54,428 bases of DNA from a virus, in the IMG/VR virus record IMGVR_UViG_3300037193_000230, positions 1 to 54,428 of that record; one strand, given 5' to 3'. Under the pieces are notes generated by a model that saw nothing but the letters and a program-made list of their open reading frames with translations, ran no database searches and was not told the DNA's origin. The translations under genes were made by a program, and so were the position numbers. Shown in pieces: positions 1 through 7,088 of the stretch (the stretch's first letter is position 1; each line of letters begins with the position of its first letter).

Positions 1-465
1 AGCCCGGACCCCGGCGGGAGGGGTGCCTCCCCCGGGGGTCGCCTCACGTTACCGTATGCTGTTGTGTGCCACAACCCTACCCCATACCCCTGCCCTAGCG
101 CAACCCCCTGCGCAGTGCGCTAGCCCACACTGCGCACCCCTACCCACACGCACGCACCCTGTGCTATACGGGGCCACATACACAGCCCCTCTGTATACCC
201 ACCCTGTGCACACCCCATACTGCCCCCTGTACGCCCCATACAGGCCCTGTAGACCCCTGCCTAGGGTAAGCACACCACACAAGGGGGTAAGGGGCGTCTA
301 TGGACCTGTGAGAGGCCCTTATGGGGAAGGCCCTGATAGAGACCCCTCCTATGGGGCCGGAAAAAGGTCCCTTCCTGTGACCCGCACCACAATCCGCTTG
401 ACACGGAACCCCGCTCAGAGGAGATTGGTCAACGTCAGACCGGTACCCCGAAAGGAAGTCCCCCG
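1..465. other. Left-end non-coding region
   Basis: I see no convincing gene here. The stretch begins with a strong GC-rich hairpin (9-14 with 32-37, then 16-21 with 26-31) and continues as a C-rich, low-complexity tract with recurring CCCCATAC and CCCCTGT words. A TTGACA at 398-403 lies about 60 bases before the first gene but has no convincing -10 at normal spacing. The region could hold a genome end, packaging signals or early promoters; none of these is proven. Confidence 0.6.
95..136. repeat. Two overlapping, mutually exclusive hairpins
   Basis: CTAGCGCA (95-102) pairs with TGCGCTAG (116-123), and TGCGCAGTG (109-117) pairs with CACTGCGCA (128-136). Both stems are perfect (8 and 9 bp) and share bases 116-117, so only one can form at a time. 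The arrangement could be a protein-binding dyad or an RNA switch ahead of the first gene. Confidence 0.6.
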
Positions 466-1104
466 ATGAGCGTCAAGCGGAACTGGACAATCGCCTACCG
501 CATGAGCAAGTACGCGAACCACTACCGCCGGGTGACCAACTGGACGGGTACTTGGAGTGAGGCCCGTCTCATGGCTGCTGAGTTCGAGTCGCACAACCCG
601 GGGGCTGACGTGTGGTACGTCCCCTCCCGTGAGCACGAGATCCAGGAAGCCGCCCGCATCGAGTCGGGTGAGTCGGTCGACTACGGCCAGTCGGACGACT
701 GGGGCAACATCCTCATGGCCGACGGCAAGCGGCGCATCTCCATGCGGGAGACCGGTGAGGTCACCTCGGACATGATCGAGTCCGTCAAGTTCCAGTCCTG
801 GCAGGAGGACCAGCGGGAGGCGATGAACCGGGCCATGACCGAGGATGCGATCACCGAGCACGTCAAGGCCAACCCGGACGCCCCGGAGATGACCCTGGGC
901 ACCGATGACATGAACAACGTCGGGCGGTACGCCGACCTCCGTGGGGACACGGTCCCGGGGTCGCGTGGTTGGCTCGTGGTGGGGCGGGTCAAGGTGACCG
1001 AACGCCCGTACGCCTACTACTACGCGTTGGTGTGGCGTGGTGACGCCAACCGGCCCGACACCTCCCGCATCGTCCACGGGTCGAGCTTGACCAACCTCTA
1101 CTAG
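466..1104 (+). CDS. Hypothetical protein, first gene of the rightward arm
   Basis: A 212-residue protein starting at ATG after GAAAGGA, 8 bases upstream. I recognise no domain. It is soluble, with no signal peptide or membrane segment, is rich in Trp, Tyr and acidic residues, and has a Tyr run near residues 185-188. Codons are strongly G/C-ending. It is the leftmost gene of the early arm, where phages often put host-takeover proteins; that role is only an inference from position. Confidence 0.8.
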   Translation: MSVKRNWTIAYRMSKYANHYRRVTNWTGTWSEARLMAAEFESHNPGADVWYVPSREHEIQEAARIESGESVDYGQSDDWGNILMADGKRRISMRETGEVTSDMIESVKFQSWQEDQREAMNRAMTEDAITEHVKANPDAPEMTLGTDDMNNVGRYADLRGDTVPGSRGWLVVGRVKVTERPYAYYYALVWRGDANRPDTSRIVHGSSLTNLY

Positions 1105-1147
1105 TCCGTTCGCACCAACCACGCACGTCCACCCGAAAGGACCCGTC

Positions 1148-1648
1148 ATGATCAACCACTCCAAGCTCACGCAGGCTGAGTCCCGCATCATGCGGCTCAT
1201 GCTCTCCACGGTCGCGGCCCTCATCGGTTTCTGTGTGGGCACGGGCGTCCTGTGCCTGTTGGCCAACACGGTCCCGGTCACGGGCACGGCTCACGCGGTG
1301 GAGACCACGGCCCCCACGGCAACCGCAGTCCCGGTGATCGTCCCGGGTGTGGTCCCGACCGACACGGTGAGCGTGACCCCTTCGCCGGAGACCCCCGTCC
1401 CGGCCCCTGAGGTGCCCGTGGAGACGACTCCCGAGGTTCCCGAGGTGACCACCCCGGAGACGACGACTCCGACCCCTGAGACCACCACTCCGGCCCCGGT
1501 CGCGGAGGACGACCCGGGTTGGCGCTGCGACACCATGGGCAACCGGGTGTGTGGTGTCCCGGACGCCTACGGGACGTTCGTGCTGATCTGTCACGACGTG
1601 ACCGGCTACCCCATTCGGGTGGTTTACGACCCGACCACTTGTGCCTGA
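1148..1648 (+). CDS. Membrane-anchored protein with Pro/Thr-rich stalk
   Basis: A 166-residue protein with a hydrophobic segment at about residues 17-42, so it is probably anchored or exported. Residues 50-115 form a low-complexity stalk of Pro, Thr, Glu and Val, typical of cell-wall-spanning linkers. The last 50 residues hold four Cys and look like a small disulfide-bonded head outside the membrane. RBS GAAAGGA precedes the ATG. A surface role such as superinfection exclusion is inferred from this architecture alone. Confidence 0.8.
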   Translation: MINHSKLTQAESRIMRLMLSTVAALIGFCVGTGVLCLLANTVPVTGTAHAVETTAPTATAVPVIVPGVVPTDTVSVTPSPETPVPAPEVPVETTPEVPEVTTPETTTPTPETTTPAPVAEDDPGWRCDTMGNRVCGVPDAYGTFVLICHDVTGYPIRVVYDPTTCA

Positions 1649-1706
1649 CCCCTTCTCAGGGCTTGACTGCTCCCAGTTCGTTCGCCTCCCCGGAAAGGTG
1701 CCTCTC

Positions 1707-1967
1707 ATGCGAGTTCTCAAGTTCGTGACGATGATCCAGAACCTGACCCCCAACACGGTCCCCCAGTCCGTGACGGCCACGTTCGTCCCCGGGGGCAACA
1801 CCCTCAACGTCATCACCCGCAAGGGGAGCGGTCGGCCCCACGTGACCACCCACACGTTCACCCTGGGCATCATGGGGTGGAACGACACGCGGGTGCGTGG
1901 CTTCCTGGGCAACACGGTCTCCACCAACCTCATGAGCGTGCCCACCCACAACCTGATCGGCTCCTGA
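1707..1967 (+). CDS. Small hypothetical protein
   Basis: An 86-residue protein. I chose ATG 1707 because GGAAAGG lies 8 bases before it; an upstream in-frame ATG at 1641 has no such site. It looks like a small beta-rich domain with many Thr and Val residues and a basic middle. No family recognised. It is the third of four left-end genes that share the GAAAGG-type site and lie before a terminator. Confidence 0.75.
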   Translation: MRVLKFVTMIQNLTPNTVPQSVTATFVPGGNTLNVITRKGSGRPHVTTHTFTLGIMGWNDTRVRGFLGNTVSTNLMSVPTHNLIGS

Positions 1968-2040
1968 CCCCACGGGGCCGACTCCGGTCGGCCCCCTTTC
2001 CCTGGTACGTGGTACAAACCCTGATACGAAAGGCTCTGAC

Positions 2041-2268
2041 ATGCTCCTGAACATCGCACCCCGGTTCACCGCCCAGGCGTCGGCCCTGGTCCCGGACGAC
2101 TTCATTGTGATGGACGGCAAGACGGGCCGTCAGGTCATGGACGGGAAGGGCCTGCCGCTCGTGCTCGACACCTTGGCGGAAGCCCAGAAGGTGGCGGACA
2201 TCATGACCGAGCGGGTCAGGCTGCTCCCCGCGCCCAAGAGCATGGCGGAGCTGTTCCCGCTCGCCTGA
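2041..2268 (+). CDS. Small hypothetical protein
   Basis: A 75-residue protein following GAAAGG. It is the last gene before the terminator at 2284-2313. It contains two DGK motifs (near residues 24-27 and 33-36) and a helical second half ending in a short Pro/Leu stretch. No family recognised and no membrane segment. Confidence 0.75.
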   Translation: MLLNIAPRFTAQASALVPDDFIVMDGKTGRQVMDGKGLPLVLDTLAEAQKVADIMTERVRLLPAPKSMAELFPLA

Positions 2269-2283
2269 CCTCACGAGGTCCCT

Positions 2284-2313
2284 GACCCCTCACCTCCGGG
2301 TGAGGGGTCTTTT
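2284..2313 (+). terminator. Rho-independent terminator of the left-end gene block
   Basis: A perfect 11-bp stem, GACCCCTCACC (2284-2294) with GGTGAGGGGTC (2299-2309), loop TCCG, followed by TTTT. It ends the 466-2268 block and isolates it from the non-coding region downstream. Confidence 0.9.
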
Positions 2314-2644
2314 CGTGCCTGATGGATTTGCAAACGCACAAGATCATGACCTGGTGCCTGGGCCTGTGACCTCGACAGGGGTCAATAACACCGTCCAGAA
2401 ACGCCGTAGGCGGCCTGAAACCCTCGGCAGGGGTAAGGACACCCGACAGCCCTCTTGAGGCCGCACAGGCGCTCTCAGGGCCTCACAAGAAAGTGGTGTG
2501 GGCTGCGTCACAAACGTGGGACATGGGTCTTGACAGGGGCTAATGTTTGCCGTGTTCCACCAAGCACCACCGCCCCGGGGTCCGACTCCCCGGGCGGACA
2601 ACCCAGGCGACACGCTCAGGACCCGCAAGGGTCAGGGAGTCGAG

Positions 2645-2674
2645 TTGCGAGGGGTTGACACCACGTGCTAGAGT
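2645..2674 (+). promoter_or_regulatory. Predicted promoter 1
   Basis: TTGCGA (2645-2650), an 18-base spacer, then TAGAGT (2669-2674). The bases just before and into the -10, ACGTGCTAG, recur in promoter 2, as does the 18-base spacer. A TTGACA at 2655-2660 overlaps the spacer but would sit too close to this -10. Transcription from here would run into the structured element at 2719-2818. Confidence 0.5.
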
Positions 2675-2718
2675 GGTGGCACACCAACTAAATAGCGGGT
2701 CGAGCGGGACACCTGAGT

Positions 2719-2818
2719 CCAGCCGAAACAGACGGTAAGCCTCTGATATATGTAGGCCCATGGGGAGAAACTAGAGCACCCCGTCTGAAGTATGGCTGGG
2801 CGAAACGGTGCGCCAGCC
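2719..2818 (+). ncRNA. Candidate structured leader RNA with alternative pairing
   Basis: CCAGCC (2719-2724) can pair with GGCTGG (2794-2799), enclosing AGACGG (2730-2735) with CCGTCT (2781-2786), hairpin GCCT/AGGC (2739-2757) and a GGGG/CCCC stem (2762-2782) that partly competes with the second helix. A second CCAGCC (2813-2818) can take the same GGCTGG in a local hairpin. This reads as a multibranch RNA with a switch-like alternative. It may be a phage ncRNA or a 5' leader; no known family was recognised. Confidence 0.45.
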
Positions 2819-2821
2819 TGC

Positions 2822-2851
2822 TTGACCCGCACCTGGCCGACGTGCTAGGCT
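2822..2851 (+). promoter_or_regulatory. Predicted promoter 2
   Basis: TTGACC (2822-2827), 18-base spacer, TAGGCT (2846-2851), a good match to actinobacterial housekeeping promoters. It shares ACGTGCTAG with promoter 1 and probably starts the early operon that begins at 3314. Confidence 0.55.
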
Positions 2852-3198
2852 AAGCCCCACAACCGAATGAACAAACTCGCCAGGGAAGACAAACGCTAAC
2901 CCGCACTGTGGACCCTGCGCACTCGAACACGCATAGCTCAACTACATACGGTAGGAAGTGTGGCGAGAGACGGCCCTGTAACGGCCCCCCACTGTAATGA
3001 CCCCTAACCGAGGGTCGCCTACTGCAACCCGGTGCCAGACCCGGCCGGAAACGTGTACAGCAAAAGGTTTGGTCGAATTATCCGGTGACCCAAAGGTTTG
3101 AGCTGGGTTTCTAGGCATTCGTCCGAGTACCTGAAAAGGTATGAGCCGTTAGGTTCCCTGGGTTACTGTACCCTCAAAGCGACGTAAAGGCTTGAGAT

Positions 3199-3275
3199 TT
3201 CCTTTGGCGTGGTGCCCTGACCCGAGTACGTATTCCGAAAGGGTTGGCCCGGTTCGATTCTGGGATTGGAAACCA
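3199..3275 (+). ncRNA. tRNA-like element, possibly a degenerate tRNA
   Basis: The 3' half is tRNA-like: CCCGG (3248-3252), loop TTCGATT, CTGGG (3260-3264), then seven bases, an A and CCA. Its length from TTCC at 3199 is tRNA-sized, but only five of seven acceptor pairs form and I cannot fold a normal anticodon arm. It is either a decayed tRNA or a coincidental T-arm. Confidence 0.25.
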
Positions 3276-3313
3276 GGACTCAAGAGGTTTGAGTCTGTAA
3301 CGGAAGGTGTGTC

Positions 3314-3703
3314 ATGCCTGTCAACATCGAAAAGGCAAGAGCTTTCACGGCGGCACTGAGGTCCGACGAATACCGTCAGACGCTGGGCGAATTGAAGACT
3401 TGGCGTAACAAGGACGGTTACGAGTGGTCGGGGGATTGGGACAACATTCCCGACACTTACACGGAGTGCTACTGTGCAGAGGGCGTTTTCGCTCTGGTGG
3501 TACTGGATGCGGAGTTCGACCGGTTCGTACCGGTGATCGAATTCAACGGTGAGGTTCGCCGAGAAGCAGGATATCTCTCGGGTGACCTGATCACGCACGT
3601 GTTCGGTGAGTACGTGAACTTGCACGATTTGAACGATTCGGGTAAGTCGTTCGCGGAAATCGCGGATTACCTGGAAGCCCTCTTTCCCGAAATCAAGGCT
3701 TGA
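3314..3703 (+). CDS. Hypothetical acidic protein
   Basis: A 129-residue soluble protein, the first gene after the control region, with GGAAGG before the ATG. It contains a Cys pair within residues 50-55 and ends shortly before tRNA-Glu. It is acidic and helix-rich at its C-terminus. No family recognised; its lead position suggests early expression. Confidence 0.8.
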   Translation: MPVNIEKARAFTAALRSDEYRQTLGELKTWRNKDGYEWSGDWDNIPDTYTECYCAEGVFALVVLDAEFDRFVPVIEFNGEVRREAGYLSGDLITHVFGEYVNLHDLNDSGKSFAEIADYLEALFPEIKA

Positions 3704-3729
3704 CCCGAAGGGGTGGAAACACCCCGTAC

Positions 3730-3802
3730 GCCCCTATAGTCTAGTGGCCTAGGACGCCGGACTTTCAATCCGGAAACACGGGTTCGAATCCCGTTGGGGG
3801 CA
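3730..3802 (+). tRNA. tRNA-Glu (UUC)
   Basis: Acceptor GCCCCTA pairs with TGGGGGC. The anticodon arm is CCGGA-CTTTCAA-TCCGG with anticodon TTC, and the T-loop is TTCGAAT. Discriminator A; CCA is not encoded. Confidence 0.95.
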
Positions 3803-3897
3803 CGTTGAGTGTGAGACGCTATAAACTACAAAGGGGTATGTCTATGAATTCCCCGCACACTCACGCTACCTAATCCAATTCTGTCAAAGGATTGAAC

Positions 3898-4416
3898 ATG
3901 CTCATCACTGCGCAGACCATGATTCCGAACAACCTCCTTCCGGTCGAGATCGACTTGAGCGATTTCTCGGATGCGGCTGAGTTCGCCCAGGAGCTGTACA
4001 ACCGTAGCCGTGACTACGGCTTGGTCATGATTCCGGCCAAGGCCCACATCGAAGGGTATGAGTCCACGCTGGACGTGGCTACCGCGACCATTGAGGAAAT
4101 CTGGGCGCTGCATGAGGCGTCCGAAGAACACGGGGAGCCTTTCGGAAAGTGGCTCAGTGTCCAGGGTGAGCCCGGGTCGGACATGACCGATTGGGGCAGT
4201 GACTTCCAGGAGGTCTACCAGGGTGAGCACTCGTCGCGTGCTGCCTGGGCAGAGGATCTGATGTCCGAACTGTACCACGAGACGTATTCGTTGTTGGAAG
4301 AGTTGAACATGCTCTCCTACTTCGATTTCGAGGCTTGGGCGGATTCGGAGTTGGGCCACGACTACTCGTGGACCGAGGATTACACGGGTTCGGTGTTCGT
4401 GTTCAGAAACGCCTGA
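3898..4416 (+). CDS. ardA: ArdA-like antirestriction protein
   Basis: A 172-residue protein started at ATG 3898, which has AAAGG 7 bases upstream; the in-frame TTG at 3892 is too close to that site. The C-terminal half matches ArdA, a DNA mimic that blocks type I restriction enzymes: a YQGEHSS-type segment near residues 108-114, then a Tyr-Phe-Asp-Phe-Glu-Ala-Trp-Ala box and a final VFRN. Overall it is strongly acidic, as expected of a DNA mimic. The usual N-terminal ArdA box (Tyr-x-Gly-x-Tyr...Gly-x-Trp-Leu) is missing, so the first domain is shortened or diverged. It lies between tRNA-Glu and a terminator, so it may be a unit of its own. Confidence 0.8.
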   Translation: MLITAQTMIPNNLLPVEIDLSDFSDAAEFAQELYNRSRDYGLVMIPAKAHIEGYESTLDVATATIEEIWALHEASEEHGEPFGKWLSVQGEPGSDMTDWGSDFQEVYQGEHSSRAAWAEDLMSELYHETYSLLEELNMLSYFDFEAWADSELGHDYSWTEDYTGSVFVFRNA

Positions 4417-4434
4417 GAAACGGTGATCTACGTG

Positions 4435-4466
4435 CGATGAGGGCTTGCCCTCATCGTGCCTTTTTT
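4435..4466 (+). terminator. Rho-independent terminator after ardA
   Basis: CGATGAGGG (4435-4443), loop CTTG, CCCTCATCG (4448-4456), then TGCC and six T. It ends the ardA transcript. Confidence 0.9.
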
Positions 4467-4498
4467 ACCGGCTTCTTTAATCTTCGAAAGGCTTGACC

Positions 4499-5242
4499 AT
4501 GCCGCGTGATTTCGGTATTGACGACGAAACCCTGATCAAGGCTGCTCAGGAAGCTCTGACCCGACCGGAGTCCTTCCTGTACTACGGTTCTTTGCCTCTG
4601 TTCCAGTCGTGGGGCCTGACCTACACTCAAACCCGTGATTCGGATGTGCTCAACCGTTCCAACTTCCGGCGGTTGTTGGAAGACACGCAAGGGGTTGCGA
4701 CTGCGGAGGATGGGGACGACGCAGAAGACCACGCGGACTACGTCCAGGTTGAGCACTGCTCCCACTGGGCTTACGGCTACGCCGATCACATCGCGGTTCG
4801 GGTCTTGGAAGACCCCGAAGGGGACATCGTCCCGGAGAACATCACCCACACGTTCCGTTTCATGGCGGATGCGTGCCTGAGGTTGCGTGACGAGTACCCG
4901 GTTTACGACGAATCGGACTACTCCGAATTGGAGTCGGAGGAGTGTGAAGCTGCTTTCGATTCCGCTTGGGACGATGTGGATTGGGAGGAAAACGTCCCGG
5001 ACGGTACGCCCGACGATGACCTGAAGTGGTGTATTTACCGGAAGCTCACCGAAAACGATACCCCTGAGTGGTTCGACTCCGATGAGATTCTGTCGGAGTA
5101 CCTGGGCGCGGTTCAGTTCCAAGCCTACGCGGAGTACAACTCTCGGGAGACCTCGAACGGGCAGGCGGCTCTGTTCGATCACCCCCACTACACCAACCAC
5201 CCGGACGGTTGCCAGACTTGTGGTAACCGGTGGCAGCACTGA
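4499..5242 (+). CDS. Hypothetical acidic protein of a phage-conserved type
   Basis: A 247-residue protein; ATG 4499 was chosen because GAAAGG lies 7 bases upstream. It is very acidic, especially around residues 135-175. It has a Val-Glu-His-Cys-x-His-Trp box near residue 86 that I associate with widespread but uncharacterised phage proteins, and a C-terminal Cys-x2-Cys beside His residues that could bind metal. A DNA-mimic role, like its ArdA neighbour, is possible from charge but unsupported by motif. Confidence 0.75.
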   Translation: MPRDFGIDDETLIKAAQEALTRPESFLYYGSLPLFQSWGLTYTQTRDSDVLNRSNFRRLLEDTQGVATAEDGDDAEDHADYVQVEHCSHWAYGYADHIAVRVLEDPEGDIVPENITHTFRFMADACLRLRDEYPVYDESDYSELESEECEAAFDSAWDDVDWEENVPDGTPDDDLKWCIYRKLTENDTPEWFDSDEILSEYLGAVQFQAYAEYNSRETSNGQAALFDHPHYTNHPDGCQTCGNRWQH

Positions 5243-5256
5243 GACTGTTAGGAGAG

Positions 5257-5281
5257 CGTACGGGCCGCATAGGTCCGTACG
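5257..5281 (+). promoter_or_regulatory. Intergenic hairpin
   Basis: CGTACGGGCC (5257-5266) pairs with GGTCCGTACG (5272-5281) around loop GCATA: ten base pairs with one G-U. No T-run follows, so it is not a standard terminator. It may stabilise an mRNA end or bind a regulator. Confidence 0.5.
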
Positions 5282-5335
5282 TTCGATAACGCTACTCAGC
5301 GTGCCCCGATACTTGACAAGAAAGTGAGAGACACA

Positions 5336-5917
5336 ATGAACAACCTTTCCAAGCCGATGCGTGATGTCATCGAAGCTGCGACCGATGAGGGTCTGTTGAC
5401 GGCGGGTGCTGCCCGTACCGTGATGGCTCTCAAGACGCGTGGCTTGGTGGACGACGCTGGGCTGAGCCTGACGGACGCCGGTAAGGCTGTCCGGGCGGAA
5501 CTTCTGTCCGAGAATCAGGGCGACGTGAACCCCACTGCGGACGACGTGGCCAGTATGACGGGTGACCCCGTGTCTTGGGTGGGTTCCGTGGTCAAGCCTC
5601 AGGAGCAGTACGCCGAGTGGGAGCGCGAGTTGCTGGCCGATGCCAGGGTGGACCCGAACACCGGCGTTCCGGTGGCTGACAGCCCCGTGGAGACCACGAA
5701 CGACACCCCTGAGGGTGAGGACCCCCGGGAGGCTGTCCCGGGGCTTGAGAAGCTTCTGGACACGCCCCACGTGGTTCCGAACCGCAAGGATCGTCGGAAC
5801 CGCAAGCGGATCATGCGTGCGTTCAATCGCTTGTTTGCCCGCAAGAGGGACCAGCAAACCAAGAAGCTGACCGATGCTCGTAAGGCTGCCCGCAAGCGCG
5901 GTAAGGTCAGTGCCTGA
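5336..5917 (+). CDS. Winged-helix-like protein with basic tail
   Basis: A 193-residue protein. ATG 5336 follows GAGAG; GTG 5324 is an alternative start four codons upstream. Residues 1-55 look like a small winged-helix domain (helices, then an RGLVDD...LTDAGKA wing-like stretch). The middle is acidic and disordered, and residues 145-193 are strongly basic and helical. A DNA-binding or regulatory function is plausible from this layout, but no named family was recognised. Confidence 0.6.
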   Translation: MNNLSKPMRDVIEAATDEGLLTAGAARTVMALKTRGLVDDAGLSLTDAGKAVRAELLSENQGDVNPTADDVASMTGDPVSWVGSVVKPQEQYAEWERELLADARVDPNTGVPVADSPVETTNDTPEGEDPREAVPGLEKLLDTPHVVPNRKDRRNRKRIMRAFNRLFARKRDQQTKKLTDARKAARKRGKVSA

Positions 5918-5918
5918 C

Positions 5919-6182
5919 ATGTCCATCTCTGTTCTGACCCGTGATCCTGGAGTGGCCGAATCGTTGACTGACGACGACATTCGGTGCCTGTCCAGCTCGC
6001 TCTACCATGAGCTTGTCAGGGTCAACGACCCGCACGAGTTCGCAACCGCATTCGTCAATTGGCGTGTGAGGGCCCCGGAGGGTGCTACCATTGACCTGTT
6101 CTCCGCATACAAGGCGGTAGACTGGTGGCGTGCCTACGGGACGCTTGCGACGCTTCCATACGAAAGGCTTGGCAATGGATGA
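5919..6182 (+). CDS. Hypothetical protein
   Basis: An 87-residue soluble protein. ATG 5919 lies one base after the previous stop, with GGTAAGG upstream, so the two are translationally coupled. A Trp-Trp pair sits near its C-terminus. It overlaps the next gene by eight bases. No family recognised. Confidence 0.7.
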   Translation: MSISVLTRDPGVAESLTDDDIRCLSSSLYHELVRVNDPHEFATAFVNWRVRAPEGATIDLFSAYKAVDWWRAYGTLATLPYERLGNG

Positions 6183-6360
6183 CTACGTGATGACCTTGAC
6201 CTACCGTGGGTGGACGTTCACCCATGATGGCAAGTGGCTGACCATGCGCCAGGGTCAGAATTCCATGACCGTGAGTGGCCTGACCATCGAAAGGAAAGAC
6301 CTGGACACGTTCGCGAAGGGTTGGGCCACAGCAGAGCTTTTCCTGTCTCGGGAGGGTTGA
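6175..6360 (+). CDS. Small hypothetical protein
   Basis: A 61-residue protein; ATG 6175 was chosen because GAAAGG lies 8 bases upstream. It resembles a small beta-hairpin domain followed by a helix. No family recognised. It directly precedes the Fic gene. Confidence 0.75.
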   Translation: MDDYVMTLTYRGWTFTHDGKWLTMRQGQNSMTVSGLTIERKDLDTFAKGWATAELFLSREG

Positions 6361-6362
6361 CC

Positions 6363-6869
6363 GTGTCGGTTATGAAAAAGATTTTCACGGCGATTCAGAT
6401 CGAGTGTGACCGCCAGGAGGTGGGCCTGGATCGGGTGATGATGCTTGCCGATGTCTACTCGGATGCAATGCACATCGGCATGGACGATTTGGCACCCCGG
6501 GAAGACGATTTCTTGGAAAGGGATGGCTTCGCCTACCTGATCGAACCCAAGAATCGCGGACAGTACCGGCGTACTCCGGTGTTCTTTGCCGACCTGTCTA
6601 CGGCCATGGCCCCATCCCTCATCCCTTCCCAGATGACCAAGTGGTGGACCCGGCTTGATTGGGTGTGGGAGACTCGACACCAGTCCGACCCGATGCACTT
6701 CCGGGAGGATGTTGACGAGCTGATCCGAGAGTTCCTGGTCATTCACCCGTTCCAAGACGGCAACGGCCGTATCGCATGGCTGTTGCGGGTGTGGATGTTG
6801 CACCAGTGGGAAGACCCTGAGGAGTTGCCGAACTACTTCCCACAAAACGTGGGTAAGCAAACCGTCTAG
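6363..6869 (+). CDS. Fic family protein
   Basis: A 168-residue protein started at GTG 6363, with CGGGAGGG about 6 bases upstream; ATG 6372 is a weaker alternative. The Fic active-site motif HPFQDGNGR spans residues 128-136 with the catalytic His128, metal-binding Asp132 and the Gly-Asn-Gly-Arg anion hole all intact. Fic proteins usually transfer AMP from ATP to a target Ser, Thr or Tyr. The complete motif favours AMP transfer over Doc-type phosphorylation. No separate antitoxin gene or clear inhibitory helix is visible. In a virulent phage it may modify a host protein; the target cannot be inferred. Confidence 0.85.
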   Translation: MSVMKKIFTAIQIECDRQEVGLDRVMMLADVYSDAMHIGMDDLAPREDDFLERDGFAYLIEPKNRGQYRRTPVFFADLSTAMAPSLIPSQMTKWWTRLDWVWETRHQSDPMHFREDVDELIREFLVIHPFQDGNGRIAWLLRVWMLHQWEDPEELPNYFPQNVGKQTV

Positions 6870-6889
6870 ACTGTAAGGGGACGTATACA

Positions 6890-7087
6890 GTGGGTATTGG
6901 TAGGAAGATCGTCGAAGTCACGGCCCGTGTGGTTCGTGAGACCGCAATGGGGGATGGCCCGATTTGCGGTGTGTCCGATTACAAGGGTGGCAGTTGCAAG
7001 CGTAAGAAGCGCCCGGGTCACGCCACGTGCGGTTCCATGGAGTGCGAGACCAACAACGGCATTGCCGGCGGATGGATCAGGGACTGA
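6890..7087 (+). CDS. Small Cys-containing protein
   Basis: A 65-residue basic protein from GTG 6890 with AAGGGG upstream. Four Cys, the last three in a Cys-x11-Cys-x4-Cys pattern separated by a Lys/Arg run, suggest a small metal-binding fold. No family recognised. It sits between fic and the amyloid-motif gene. Confidence 0.65.
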   Translation: MGIGRKIVEVTARVVRETAMGDGPICGVSDYKGGSCKRKKRPGHATCGSMECETNNGIAGGWIRD

Positions 7088-7088
7088 G

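Larger units (their letters stand above)
2314..3313 (+). other. About 1 kb non-coding control region
   Basis: No ORF here has a credible start or composition. The stretch holds two matching promoter-like sequences (2645-2674 and 2822-2851), a structured RNA candidate (2719-2818), a tRNA-like 3' half (3199-3275) and a hairpin GACTCAA/TTGAGTC just before the next gene. The words AAAGGTTTG occur twice near 3064 and 3092. It probably drives the long early operon. Confidence 0.65.

Noticed and set aside
398-403. TTGACA as a promoter for the first gene
   Set aside because: No convincing -10 lies 16-19 bases downstream.
2344-2761. Several 60-95 codon frames in the control region
   Set aside because: They overlap promoter-like and structured elements and lack ribosome sites.
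2719-2818. Group I intron or tmRNA
   Set aside because: AGACGGTA resembles a group I core word, but the other core elements, splice context and an interrupted gene are absent. No tmRNA acceptor pair could be found.
4451-5980. A 509-codon open frame on the minus strand
   Set aside because: It is antisense to two well-placed plus-strand genes with ribosome sites, has no recognisable motif and an implausible Arg/Val-rich composition. It is a shadow of GC-rich codons.
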